A stretch of 60,232 bases of DNA, taken from NCBI RefSeq assembly GCF_014145615.1, contig NZ_JACIVH010000068.1, forward strand, positions 1 to 60,232, given 5' to 3'. Numbering within the stretch: position 1 is the stretch's first letter; each line of letters begins with the position of its first letter. Shown piece after piece: positions 15,304 through 24,427 of this stretch. Source of the DNA: Limosilactobacillus balticus (GTDB lineage Bacteria; Bacillota; Bacilli; Lactobacillales; Lactobacillaceae). The translations under genes and the position numbers were made by a program. Below the pieces are notes generated by a model. The model did no database searches, was not told where the DNA came from, and saw only the letters and a list, made by a program, of their open reading frames with translations.

Positions 15304-17469
15304 ATGAATCGTGAACCACAATCTAATTCAGATTTGAAAGAGCGAATCATAAAGTGGTTAAAAAAGACTTGGGCATCATTCCGAGTTTGGTTTAAACACT
15401 ATTGGCAGCTCTTTGTTGCGATGCTGAAAAAATTCTGGCATCGTTATCAATTAACGCGATGGATCATTGTTATTTTTCTGGGAATTTTCTTAATTACCAG
15501 TATCCATTTGACGTTTGTTGCAAAAACTGCAGATGTTAAAAATCTTAAGAACCGGTTGCAGCGACCAACAATGATTTATGACCGTAGCAATCAATCGGCC
15601 GGGAGCCTCTATGCTCAAAAGGGAACTTATGTGGAACTAAAAGATATTTCCTCAAATGTTCCTAACGCGGTCCTCTCGACTGAAGATCGGAACTTCTATC
15701 ATGAACACGGTTTTTCAGTCAAAGGGTTAGGTCGGGCTGGCTTCTTACTAGTGAAAAATAAACTTCTTCACCGGGATTATATCTCTGGTGGGGGTAGTAC
15801 TTTAACACAACAACTGGTTAAGAATGCCTTCTTAACGCAACAACAGACTTTCTCTCGTAAGGCCCGGGAGATCTTTATTGCGGTTGAGGTAGAAAACCAA
15901 TATAGCAAAAATGAAATTTTAACAATGTACCTCAATAATGCCTACTTTGGCCATGGGGTCTGGGGAGTTCAAGATGCGGCAAAGCGTTACTTCAATGAAA
16001 ATGCCAGTCAGCTAACAGTACCCCAAGCAGCGACCCTGGCCGGAATGCTGACGTCACCTGGGATGTACGATCCGGTAGAACATCCGACAGCGACGAAGCA
16101 ACGACGGAATATGGTTCTTCAGTTGATGGTGGAAAATCATAAATTAAGTCAAAGTGCGGCAGATCAATATAAGCAGACACCGTTGAATATTACCAACGGC
16201 TACGTGCCAAATGACAGTTATAAGTACCCGTACTTCTTTGATGCGGTCATTGCGGAAGCAGAGAGTCGCTATCATATTTCCGAAAAAGATATTATGAATA
16301 ATGGTTATCGGATTTATACGACGCTGGATCAAGACCAACAACGAGCAATGCAGCAAACCTATGACGATGACGATAACTTCCCGCAGAACTCAGCTGATGG
16401 CACAATGGTTCAATCAGCTTCGATTGCGATGAATCCGAAAAATGGGGGAATTACCGCGGTCGTTGGGGGACGTGGGAAACATGTATTCCGTGGCTTTAAC
16501 CGCTCTACGCAGATGCGGCGGCAGCCAGGGTCGACGATTAAACCGATTGTTGTATACACGCCCGCCCTAGAGCATGGATATTTCTATGATTCAACGCTTC
16601 AAGATAAGAAACAATCTTATGGAACTAATAATTACACGCCAAAGAACTACGATGATACCTATAGTGGGACAGTGCCGATGTATAAGGCCCTTTATGAGAG
16701 TCTTAACGCCCCAGCAGTCTGGTTATTAAATAAGATCGGGGTCAATCGTGGTTATGACATGGCAAAGAAATTTGGCTTACCAGTCGAAAAAGGTGATAAG
16801 AACCTTGCCTTAGCCCTCGGTGGAATGACGCGGGGAGTATCACCGCAACAAATGGCCCGTGCCTATGCAGTCTTTGCTAATGATGGGTTAATGCCATCCC
16901 CGCACTACATTACCAAGATTGAAGATGCCTCTGGAAAGGTGATCGCCAAAAATGATGGAAGCAAGAATAAGCGGATCATTTCAGGTAAGACAGCCAAAGA
17001 AATGACTAGTATGCTAATTGGCGTATTTGATCACGGAACTGGTAAAACGGCCAAACCAAGTGGCTATACGCTTGCTGGTAAGACTGGGACCACAAACTCA
17101 GGAGTAAAAGGCGATGATTCCAATGATCGTGATAAGTGGATCGTCGGTTATACGCCCGATGTAGTGGTTGCAACGTGGGAAGGCTATGATGATACAAATC
17201 AAAGCCATACCCTAAACGATATTTCTGAACGGAGCATTAACTACCTTTACAAGAATGAAATGAGTGCGATTTTGCCAAACACTGCTGGAACCAAATTCAC
17301 GGTTGAAGATGCTCAAACACGGGCAAATGAAAAGACAAAGGGTTCCTCTAAAGGTTGGGGATCATTCCTCAAAGATGGAGGCGACTTTGTAAATAACTTC
17401 AACCAATCAGTAAATAACTTTGGTAATAAGGCGAGTCAATGGTGGAGTAATGTTCGATCGCTTTTCTAG
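15304..17469 (+). CDS. pbp1A: Class A penicillin-binding protein 1A
   Basis: 721 residues, bifunctional peptidoglycan synthase. A basic cytoplasmic tail is followed by one membrane span (about 52-73). The GT51 glycosyltransferase domain has EDRNFYHEHG (catalytic glutamate, about 127-136), GGSTLTQQLVKN (about 162-173) and a later YLNNAYFGHG. The transpeptidase domain has GSTIKP (active-site serine in SxxK, about 412-417), SLN (about 464-466) and KTGTTNS (about 594-600). The C-terminal tail is asparagine- and serine-rich. It acts outside the membrane in cell-wall growth. Next gene is 48 bp away. Confidence 0.93.
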   Translation: MNREPQSNSDLKERIIKWLKKTWASFRVWFKHYWQLFVAMLKKFWHRYQLTRWIIVIFLGIFLITSIHLTFVAKTADVKNLKNRLQRPTMIYDRSNQSAGSLYAQKGTYVELKDISSNVPNAVLSTEDRNFYHEHGFSVKGLGRAGFLLVKNKLLHRDYISGGGSTLTQQLVKNAFLTQQQTFSRKAREIFIAVEVENQYSKNEILTMYLNNAYFGHGVWGVQDAAKRYFNENASQLTVPQAATLAGMLTSPGMYDPVEHPTATKQRRNMVLQLMVENHKLSQSAADQYKQTPLNITNGYVPNDSYKYPYFFDAVIAEAESRYHISEKDIMNNGYRIYTTLDQDQQRAMQQTYDDDDNFPQNSADGTMVQSASIAMNPKNGGITAVVGGRGKHVFRGFNRSTQMRRQPGSTIKPIVVYTPALEHGYFYDSTLQDKKQSYGTNNYTPKNYDDTYSGTVPMYKALYESLNAPAVWLLNKIGVNRGYDMAKKFGLPVEKGDKNLALALGGMTRGVSPQQMARAYAVFANDGLMPSPHYITKIEDASGKVIAKNDGSKNKRIISGKTAKEMTSMLIGVFDHGTGKTAKPSGYTLAGKTGTTNSGVKGDDSNDRDKWIVGYTPDVVVATWEGYDDTNQSHTLNDISERSINYLYKNEMSAILPNTAGTKFTVEDAQTRANEKTKGSSKGWGSFLKDGGDFVNNFNQSVNNFGNKASQWWSNVRSLF

Positions 17470-17517
17470 GATAATATGATACAATTAATCTAAGAACGAA
17501 ATAAAGGAGACTTTTAC

Positions 17518-17889
17518 ATGGTTGTAAATATTTATGATACTGCAAATGAACTTAGTCGCCAATTGCGCGAAACTCAAGAATATCAAGGATTACAAAAGGC
17601 TTTTGAAGCATTAAAGGCTGATAGCGAAACTTTTGACACCTTCAAAAAGTTCCAACAAGCTCAAGCAGATGCTCAACACAAGCAAATGACTGGTCAACAA
17701 CCAACTGATGATGAAATTAAAAACATTCAAAACCTTGCCAAGGAAGTAAGTGGCAAGAAGGTTGTCCAAGACTTGATGAACCAAGAACGGCAAGTTGATA
17801 GCATGCTTCAACAATTGAATAAGACAATTACAAGTCCAATTCAAGAACTTTACAGTGAAGTAATGCCAAAGATGCCAGGACAAGAATAA
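17518..17889 (+). CDS. yheA: YheA/YmcA-YlbF-like (UPF0342) protein
   Basis: 123 residues, helical, full length for UPF0342. Typical features are the start VNIYDTANELSRQLRETQEY, a glutamine-rich helical hairpin and the conserved LYSEVMPK near the C-terminus. The family is related to the YlbF/YmcA regulators of RNase Y, but YheA itself has no settled role. SD AAGGAG at 17504-17509. Between pbp1A and the yhaO-yhaN-prsA group, as in Bacillus relatives where yheA lies near these genes. Confidence 0.8.
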   Translation: MVVNIYDTANELSRQLRETQEYQGLQKAFEALKADSETFDTFKKFQQAQADAQHKQMTGQQPTDDEIKNIQNLAKEVSGKKVVQDLMNQERQVDSMLQQLNKTITSPIQELYSEVMPKMPGQE

Positions 17890-17910
17890 TTAATTTATTA
17901 CGATACGAGT

Positions 17911-17951
17911 AAGGGGCTGGGAGAAAGCAAAATTTTTCTCAGCTCTTTTAT
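17911..17951 (+). terminator. Terminator after yheA
   Basis: GGGCTGGGAGAAA (from 17913) pairs with TTTTCTCAGCTC (about 17934-17945), followed by TTTTA. Resembles the terminators at 3680 and 39914. Confidence 0.8.
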
Positions 17952-17968
17952 TGTTAAGAGGACAAACT

Positions 17969-19153
17969 ATGAGATTTATTCATACAGCCGATTTACACCT
18001 TGATAGTCCCTTTTTAGGATTGGCTTCGATGCCAAAACCATTATGGGAACGCGTCCATTCATCGACATTTGCTGCCTTTCAAAAGATTGTTGACGATGCA
18101 ATTGCCTTAAAAGTCGATTTTGTTTTAATTAGCGGGGATATTTATGATCGTGATCAGCAAAGCATTGCCGCTACTGATTTTTTTATCAAACAGTGTGAAC
18201 GACTTAATCAAGCCCATATCCCAGTCTATTTGCTTTACGGTAACCATGATTATCAAATTGTCCAAGATGCAGGAGAACTTCCCGCAAATGTTCATGTCTT
18301 TGGTAATCGCGTAATGACCACCACCCTTACTTTGGCAAATCACGATACTGTGGCTATCTCGGGCTTTAGTTATGATCAACGATGGCTTCAAGAAGATCAA
18401 GTGAAGAAATATCCACCTAAAAGAAATGAAACCTGGCACATCGGGATGCTTCACGGGGCAGTCCGGCAAAGTCAAGATAATCACTATGCTCCGTTTACGA
18501 TTGATGAATTAATCGCTAAAAATTATGATTATTGGGCACTTGGCCATATTCATAAGCACCAAATCTTGAATGAGGAACCGCCTATCGTTTACAGCGGTAA
18601 TCCACAGGGCCGGCATAAAAATGAAGCCGGGCAGCATGGCTACTATTTAGTAGAAAGTCAGGGCAATAAACTTGTGCCGCAATTTAAACCAGTTGCAGAA
18701 ATTGAATGGACCAGTCTAACTGTTAATGCTTTACCAACTAATGATCTTGCCGAAATGGAGCGATCCTTGTCACAAGTAATTGATGGTAAGCTGAAAAAAG
18801 AACCTTTTCAACTGGTAGAACTTACGATTGCTAACATTAGGCAACTTTCACCAACGATTCGGCACTTACTTGCAAATGGGGATGTCTTTGAACACCTGCA
18901 GGACCAAAATGCAGCTAATGATAAATGGTGGGTCTATGACCTCTTGCTCCACCAGCAAAATTCGTTGCCATCAATGGCTGATCTAGATGAACGGTATTGG
19001 CAACAAGCCGCCCAAAAAGTATTTACCCCTGCTAATATTGCAGAATTAACGAAAAGCTTAGCACGGGATGCTGATTTAGCAGCTAAGTTGACAAGCCTTG
19101 ATCTTCAGCAATTGAAGCAAGCAACGACCCAATTATTGCGGCGGGAGGATTAG
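17969..19153 (+). CDS. yhaO: YhaO, SbcD/Mre11-like metallophosphoesterase
   Basis: 394 residues. Mre11-type nuclease fold with metal-binding motifs HTADLHLDSPF (residues 4-14), SGDIYDR (about 57-63), GNHDYQ (about 90-95) and GHIHKH (about 190-195). It likely works with the ATPase encoded next as a DNA end-processing nuclease. I chose the ATG at 17969, which has AAGAGGA 6 bases before it; a TTG at 17951 lies in the terminator and is unlikely. The stop is 3 bases from the yhaN start. Confidence 0.87.
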   Translation: MRFIHTADLHLDSPFLGLASMPKPLWERVHSSTFAAFQKIVDDAIALKVDFVLISGDIYDRDQQSIAATDFFIKQCERLNQAHIPVYLLYGNHDYQIVQDAGELPANVHVFGNRVMTTTLTLANHDTVAISGFSYDQRWLQEDQVKKYPPKRNETWHIGMLHGAVRQSQDNHYAPFTIDELIAKNYDYWALGHIHKHQILNEEPPIVYSGNPQGRHKNEAGQHGYYLVESQGNKLVPQFKPVAEIEWTSLTVNALPTNDLAEMERSLSQVIDGKLKKEPFQLVELTIANIRQLSPTIRHLLANGDVFEHLQDQNAANDKWWVYDLLLHQQNSLPSMADLDERYWQQAAQKVFTPANIAELTKSLARDADLAAKLTSLDLQQLKQATTQLLRRED

Positions 19154-19156
19154 AAG

Positions 19157-21649
19157 ATGAAAATAAAAAAAGCCCATATCGATGGCTTTGGCAAATGGCA
19201 TGATCAAGATTTCGATTTTACAGCTAATCCCCAAATAATCTATGGCCCTAATGAAGCTGGAAAGACAACCTTGATGGCCTTTCTTGTTAGTATTTTATTC
19301 GGCTTTGCGGATGGGCGGGGAAAGAACCGGTTTGCCCAGTATATTCCGAAGACTACTTCTAGTTATGGGGGAAGTTTATTAGTTGAGGTCAATGGTCATG
19401 ATTACTTGATTAAACGGCAACGCGGGCGGAACGGTGGTAAGGTTAGTGTGACTGATTCACAAGGTCGTCAAGGTGGTGAGCAAGAATTAAAACAACTGCT
19501 TGGCACAATGGATCGGTCGCTCTATCAAGCACTTTTTAGTTTTGGTCAACGGGACTTAACGGTTGTAGATGAACTTAATCGGGATGAATGGCAACAACAT
19601 TTGCAGCAACTAGGGGCGGTTGGCAGTGCACAGTGGGAGCAGTTAATCAGTCAATACCAGAAACAAGCTGACCATCTCTATAAGCCACGGGGACGGAAAT
19701 GGCCACTCAATCAAGACCTCCATCAATACGCGGATTTAACGGATAAAATTAATCGAGCACGAAATAAATTTAAACGATATCAAGACCTGCAGACAAATTT
19801 GCAAGCAAACAAAGAAAAATTACGACAAGCACAGGCAGAATTGAAAAAACAACAGCCGCTTTTGCAAAAATTAGAACATTTACAGCAGTTGTGGCCAGTT
19901 TACCATGAATGGCAACATAGCCACCAAACTCGGCCGCTTGCTGACTATTTAACTGATCAGCAAGTTGCAACGGCCCAAGAGCTACAAGTGAGGGAAAAGG
20001 AACTTCGCCGCCAACAACAGGTCTATCAACAGCGCTTGGCAAGTATCGATCATCAGTCTCCACAAGCAACTAAGCATTCGCCACACAGCATGCCGGAACT
20101 TCGCCGCCTTAAGGAGCAAGCAGTTGAATTACAAGCGGAAGAGGCTTTGCAACACCGGCAACAAACGCAGGCTAATCAGTGGCAGCAGGAATTAACTGCA
20201 ATTAAAATTCGCTACCACCATCCCTTGCCAGCGCCATTAACCCCACAGGAAAAAGCAGAACTTGCCCGGCTCCTTAATGTCCAACCGCTTTCTCGGGCAA
20301 CCGCTAGCCAGTCAACCGGAGACCCTTCTCGAACCGCGATAATCGGAATTGTCGGCGGTTTTATCCTTTTTATCATCGGGTTGTTAGCGAATGCTACTTT
20401 TATTACCGTTATCGGGGCAATTGCGGCCTTTGCGACAGTTATGTATCTTTATTATCAACGCCAAGAAAGTCATGCTACTCCAGTAACGACCGATTCCCAA
20501 GCGATCATGGCATTTGGTCAAAAATACGGCTTACAGGATTTTCCGCCTGATCAATGGCTATTAATGCAGGGGGATTTACAACGAAACGCCGAATTAGCTG
20601 CCCAACTCCAAACTGCCGGACAAGATCAGCAAAGATATGACCACCAGCTTGCCATCTTTAACCAACAATTGCCACCGGCTTTGCAAAATCTGCCACTGGC
20701 AACTGTTAGGGCTAAATTAGATGATTTGCTGGAACAAGGGCAACAAGCTCGTCAGGATATTCAAGCAAATACCCGGGAAAAAGCAACGATTGCTAATAAT
20801 TTAGCTCGGCTCAATCAAGACTACAGTAAAATTAATCAGCAAAAAATGGCGATTTATCAGCAAGCTGGGGTGCATGATGATAACCAATTTACCCAGTACT
20901 TAGCAAACCGTTCTGCAGCGCAATCCCAAGCCTTGGCATCCGATGTCTACGGACAACAATTGACCGCAGAAGACCGCCAAGCCCTCGCTGCATACGCGAA
21001 CAGGGATGAGCTAGCGATGACTTTATCGAAGACTCGGCGCCAGCTTGACCAGCTCAACCTAACAATCTCCCAAACCCACAAGGAGATGCAAAAAGATAAA
21101 GTTGAAATTGATAGCTTAGTTGAAGATGGAACCCTCAGTAACCTTGAACAGGAACGGGCTAATCTAGCCGCTAAGATTTGGTATGAAGTACAAGAATGGT
21201 TAAGGTACCAATTGGCGATACAATGGGTTAATAAGGCTCTTGCAGGAGCTTCATCTGATCGTTATCCCGCAATTATTCGGCAGGCAGAGCAATATTTTGC
21301 CTTGTTAACTGATCACCGTTATTCCCAGATTGACTTAACGACGGACGGGATCAAGGTTGTGCGGAAAGATCAAGAAGTCTTTTTAGTGGAAGAATTATCG
21401 CAAGGAACGGCTGAACAGCTGTATATTGCGCTTCGGCTTGGCTTTGTCACTGTGATGAGTGATCAAGCCAACTTCCCGGTAATTATTGATGATGGATTCG
21501 TTAATTTTGATAACATTCGGCGGCAACGAATGCTGGCCTTGCTAGAAAAAATTGCTGAGAAGAATCAGGTTATCTATTTTACTGCTGATGACCGAATTAA
21601 GGATCTTGACGTTAAAATTCTTGACTTGCAAGCGTTCAAACGTGAATAA
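19157..21649 (+). CDS. yhaN: YhaN, SbcC/Rad50-like ATPase with a central membrane hairpin
   Basis: 830 residues. N-terminal Walker A in YGPNEAGKTTLMAF (about 31-44), long coiled coils (about 180-390 and 480-680), C-terminal signature LSQGTAEQLYIALRLG (about 749-764) and Walker B PVIIDDGFVNFD (about 774-785). Where Rad50-type proteins have a hook, this one has two strongly hydrophobic stretches (about 393-433, IIGIVGGFILFIIGLL then VIGAIAAFATVMYLYY), so the coil tip probably enters the membrane. The partner is YhaO just upstream. The AAA_27-type N-terminal domain fits the YhaN family. Confidence 0.85.
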   Translation: MKIKKAHIDGFGKWHDQDFDFTANPQIIYGPNEAGKTTLMAFLVSILFGFADGRGKNRFAQYIPKTTSSYGGSLLVEVNGHDYLIKRQRGRNGGKVSVTDSQGRQGGEQELKQLLGTMDRSLYQALFSFGQRDLTVVDELNRDEWQQHLQQLGAVGSAQWEQLISQYQKQADHLYKPRGRKWPLNQDLHQYADLTDKINRARNKFKRYQDLQTNLQANKEKLRQAQAELKKQQPLLQKLEHLQQLWPVYHEWQHSHQTRPLADYLTDQQVATAQELQVREKELRRQQQVYQQRLASIDHQSPQATKHSPHSMPELRRLKEQAVELQAEEALQHRQQTQANQWQQELTAIKIRYHHPLPAPLTPQEKAELARLLNVQPLSRATASQSTGDPSRTAIIGIVGGFILFIIGLLANATFITVIGAIAAFATVMYLYYQRQESHATPVTTDSQAIMAFGQKYGLQDFPPDQWLLMQGDLQRNAELAAQLQTAGQDQQRYDHQLAIFNQQLPPALQNLPLATVRAKLDDLLEQGQQARQDIQANTREKATIANNLARLNQDYSKINQQKMAIYQQAGVHDDNQFTQYLANRSAAQSQALASDVYGQQLTAEDRQALAAYANRDELAMTLSKTRRQLDQLNLTISQTHKEMQKDKVEIDSLVEDGTLSNLEQERANLAAKIWYEVQEWLRYQLAIQWVNKALAGASSDRYPAIIRQAEQYFALLTDHRYSQIDLTTDGIKVVRKDQEVFLVEELSQGTAEQLYIALRLGFVTVMSDQANFPVIIDDGFVNFDNIRRQRMLALLEKIAEKNQVIYFTADDRIKDLDVKILDLQAFKRE

Positions 21650-21763
21650 ATTATGAAGATGGTATAAACATTTATTTATGAGACTGGCACGAAAAAATAA
21701 GTGTGGTATATTGGATGAGTGAAGTTATCGAAAAAATATTTTGTTTAAGGATGTGTTTCTTAC

Positions 21764-22699
21764 ATGAAATCCAAAAAGTTAATTGCTATTATCGCGGGGG
21801 CAGCATTGATGATGCCACTTGCTGCTTGTGGAAATAAAGCAGTCGCTACTACTAGCGGTGGTAAAATCACTGAGAGCGAATACTACAGCAGCATGAAGCA
21901 AACTAGTGCTGGTAAGCAAGTGCTTCAACAAATGATCTTAGATAAGGTCTTAGAAAAGCAATACGGTAAAGAAGTCAGTGATAAGCAAGTTAACGCGCAA
22001 TACAATACCTACAAGAGTGAGTATGGTTCTGACTTTAATGCTTATTTACAAAGTCAAAACTTAACTGAAAAGTCATTGAAGCAACAAATTCGGTCAAACT
22101 TACTCTTGACTGCTGCTGCTCGTCACTACTCCCACATCACTAACAAGCAGATCAATAAGCAATGGACCAAGTACCAACCTAAAGTTCAAACTGCGACGAT
22201 CCTTGTTGGAAGTAAGTCTGATGCTGAAGATATCATTAACCAATTAAATGACTCCAGCAACAAGTATAAGACTTTCAAGAAGCTTGCTAAGTCCAAGTCA
22301 ACTGATAGTCAAACCAAGAACAACGGTGGTAAGCTCCCAGCCTTTGATAATACTGACAACCAACTTGATTCTGCTTACAAGAAGGCTGCCTTCAAGTTAA
22401 AGACTGGCGAATACACCACTACCCCTGTTAAGACTGACGATGGTTACCAAGTAATTTACATGATCGAACACCCAGCTAAGGGTAAGAAGAGTCAACACAT
22501 CAATGACTTGAAGAACCAAATCGTTCAAGAAAACATGAACAACCAAAACTTTATGCGGAAGGTTGTTTCGAACGTCTTGAAGAAAGGTAACGTTTCAATC
22601 AAGGAAAACGATGTTAAGAATATTCTTGATGACTATCTTAACTCCAGCACAACGACTAGCAGCTCTAGCAACAGTAGCAGTAGTAGTTTCAACAAGTAA
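21764..22699 (+). CDS. prsA: PrsA-type foldase lipoprotein (peptidyl-prolyl isomerase)
   Basis: 311 residues. Lipoprotein signal with lipobox LAAC (cysteine 22), so it is anchored on the outer face of the membrane. An SurA-like N-domain is followed by a parvulin PpiC domain (about 140-245; [37 protein letters not shown]). The C-terminal end is a serine/threonine run. It assists folding of exported proteins. It lies downstream of yhaN by 114 bp, the same neighbourhood as in Bacillus. Confidence 0.93.
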   Translation: MKSKKLIAIIAGAALMMPLAACGNKAVATTSGGKITESEYYSSMKQTSAGKQVLQQMILDKVLEKQYGKEVSDKQVNAQYNTYKSEYGSDFNAYLQSQNLTEKSLKQQIRSNLLLTAAARHYSHITNKQINKQWTKYQPKVQTATILVGSKSDAEDIINQLNDSSNKYKTFKKLAKSKSTDSQTKNNGGKLPAFDNTDNQLDSAYKKAAFKLKTGEYTTTPVKTDDGYQVIYMIEHPAKGKKSQHINDLKNQIVQENMNNQNFMRKVVSNVLKKGNVSIKENDVKNILDDYLNSSTTTSSSSNSSSSSFNK

Positions 22700-22712
22700 A
22701 TAGGGTATAAAA

Positions 22713-22840
22713 ATGGGAGCGAGACAGAAGTCACTTGTGACTTCGTTTTTCGACGCGAAGCTAGCCTCTGGGAGCCCCCGCAAGTAACATAGGCCTCCAA
22801 CGTTCGGTTTTGTCGGACGTTGGAGGCCATTGTTGTACTG
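22713..22840. repeat. Palindromic intergenic repeat, copy A (with prsA terminator)
   Basis: Starts ATGGGAGCGA and ends TTGTACTG, like copy B at 36795-36876. The main palindrome is GGCCTCCAACGT (22792-22803) with ACGTTGGAGGCC (22817-22828). It carries an additional stretch with GAAGTCA (22727-22733)/TGACTTC (22738-22744) followed by GTTTTT, a good intrinsic terminator for prsA. It lies between convergent genes. Confidence 0.65.
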
Positions 22841-22885
22841 CGTATTTGCTTTTTATGAAAGTAACTTAACTTATGTCACAGTCCC

Positions 22886-23116
22886 TTATTTTTGCTGTTC
22901 TTTTTGATCAAGTTTTAACACATCCAGAATAATCTGAATCCGGTTCAGCCGAGGCTCGGTTTTAAACTTCCACTTCTTAACATCGCGTTCAACATCGTTA
23001 ATAAACTTTTGCACACCAGGGATGGCAGACTGTAGTTCATCAATGCCGTTTTTTAGCTGTGAGACTTCGGTGCTGAGCCGTTTGAATTCCTCTTGAATTT
23101 CTTTTAGCCGTTGCAT
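22886..23116 (-). CDS. Small coiled-coil protein, unknown
   Basis: 76 residues, almost entirely helical: a heptad-like N-terminal coil (LKEIQEEFKRLSTEVSQLKN) and a basic C-terminal helix. No signal or membrane segment. The start lies 2 bases after the hit stop on the minus strand, so it is co-transcribed and probably translationally coupled with hit. No function can be assigned. Confidence 0.65.
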   Translation of the reverse strand: MQRLKEIQEEFKRLSTEVSQLKNGIDELQSAIPGVQKFINDVERDVKKWKFKTEPRLNRIQIILDVLKLDQKEQQK

Positions 23117-23118
23117 AA

Positions 23119-23553
23119 CTAGTCTTCTTTCATTTGATCGATGATTGATTGTTGGATTTCTTTGTACTTTTCATCGTTGTAGTTACCAGAATTGTCCTTA
23201 AAAATCATCTTAAAATCATCATCGCTAGTGTACCGTGGAATCAAGTGGAAGTGAGAGTGGAAGACTGATTGATAAGCGACTTCACCATTGTTGTTAACCA
23301 CGTTCATTCCCTTGATGGCAGGATTAGCAGCCTTGACTGCCCGGGCAATCTTTGGTATACGGGAAAATACTTGAGCAGCAAGATCAGCATCGTAGGCAAA
23401 TAAATCGGGGACGTGCTTCTTCGGGATGACAAGGGTGTGGCCGGGAGTTCCTTGAGAAATATCAAGGAAGGCCTTTACGACGTCATCTTCATAGACTGTG
23501 TAGCTAGGAATATCACCGTTAATGATTTTGCAGAAAATACAATTATCGTCCAT
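23119..23553 (-). CDS. hit: HIT-family nucleotide hydrolase/transferase
   Basis: 144 residues, full length. Zinc-type cysteines in CIFCKI (5-10), a GTPGHTLVIPKKHV stretch (about 35-48) and the histidine triad HSHFHLIPR (about 98-106) whose middle histidine is the nucleophile. Such enzymes act on adenosine phosphoramidates or dinucleotides. It is divergent from ecsA; hit next to ecsAB is the Bacillus arrangement as well. Confidence 0.92.
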   Translation of the reverse strand: MDDNCIFCKIINGDIPSYTVYEDDVVKAFLDISQGTPGHTLVIPKKHVPDLFAYDADLAAQVFSRIPKIARAVKAANPAIKGMNVVNNNGEVAYQSVFHSHFHLIPRYTSDDDFKMIFKDNSGNYNDEKYKEIQQSIIDQMKED

Positions 23554-23689
23554 ATTAATCGCTCCTTTTGAAGATTAAACTTATCCTAAGTATACCGAAA
23601 AAATCGCGTTCGTGCATGATTTAGTAGAAGAAATAACCTATGATATAATAAAAAGATATGACTAAGCAATCAATAAGAAGGGATGAATA

Positions 23690-24427
23690 ATGGCTTTAGA
23701 GATAAATAAACTTGTTGGTGGATATTCGCAAATTCCCGTGTTGAAGGATGTCAGCTTTGATGTTCAACCTGGCGAGCTGGTTGGTTTGATCGGCCTAAAC
23801 GGTGCCGGGAAGTCAACAACGCTAAACCACGTGATTGGCTTATTGCGACCATTTTCGGGGTCAATCAAGATTGATGGCCTTACTATCCAGGCTAACCCGG
23901 AAGAGTATAAAAAGCAGATCGCCTATGTTCCCGAAACGCCAATTCTTTATGATGAATTGACTCTCCGTGAGCATATCGATTTAACGATTATGGCGTACGA
24001 GCTTGATCACGATGAGGCATGGCAGCGGGCAACAAAATTATTAAAACTTTTTCGGCTGGATAATAAACTTGACTGGTTCCCCGCTAACTTCTCTAAGGGG
24101 ATGAAGCAAAAGGTAATGATCTGTTGTGCCTTTATGACCAAGGCAAAGCTATTGATCATTGATGAACCATTCTATGGGTTGGATCCCTTGGCTGTTCATG
24201 ACTTGCTGGGCTTGATTGAGCAAAAGAAGAAAGAGGGCGTTGCGGTTTTGATGTCGACCCACGTCCTTGATACGGCGCAACGGTATTGTGACCGCTTTGT
24301 CCTATTGGCAGATGGGAAAGTCCGGGCACATGGAACTTTAGAAGAACTACGAGCAGCTGGTGATTATGCCGGCGAATCCTTAGATGAGATTTACTTGCAT
24401 CTTGCAAAGGGTGATCGTGATGAATAA
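23690..24427 (+). CDS. ecsA: EcsA, ABC transporter ATPase
   Basis: 245 residues. Walker A GLNGAGKSTTL (about 36-46), signature FSKGMKQKV (about 134-142), Walker B LLIIDEPFYGLDP (about 153-165) and switch histidine in STHVLD (about 184-189). With EcsB it forms an exporter-type ABC complex that in Bacillus affects protein secretion and intramembrane proteolysis. It overlaps ecsB by 8 bases. Confidence 0.93.
   Translation: MALEINKLVGGYSQIPVLKDVSFDVQPGELVGLIGLNGAGKSTTLNHVIGLLRPFSGSIKIDGLTIQANPEEYKKQIAYVPETPILYDELTLREHIDLTIMAYELDHDEAWQRATKLLKLFRLDNKLDWFPANFSKGMKQKVMICCAFMTKAKLLIIDEPFYGLDPLAVHDLLGLIEQKKKEGVAVLMSTHVLDTAQRYCDRFVLLADGKVRAHGTLEELRAAGDYAGESLDEIYLHLAKGDRDE

Noticed and set aside
19770-20069. 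99-codon minus-strand ORF in yhaN
   Set aside because: It is antisense to glutamine-rich coiled-coil codons, without SD or homology signs.
23582-23689. Shared operator in the hit/ecsA divergent gap
   Set aside because: I see only ordinary AT-rich promoter-like sequence and no convincing palindrome.
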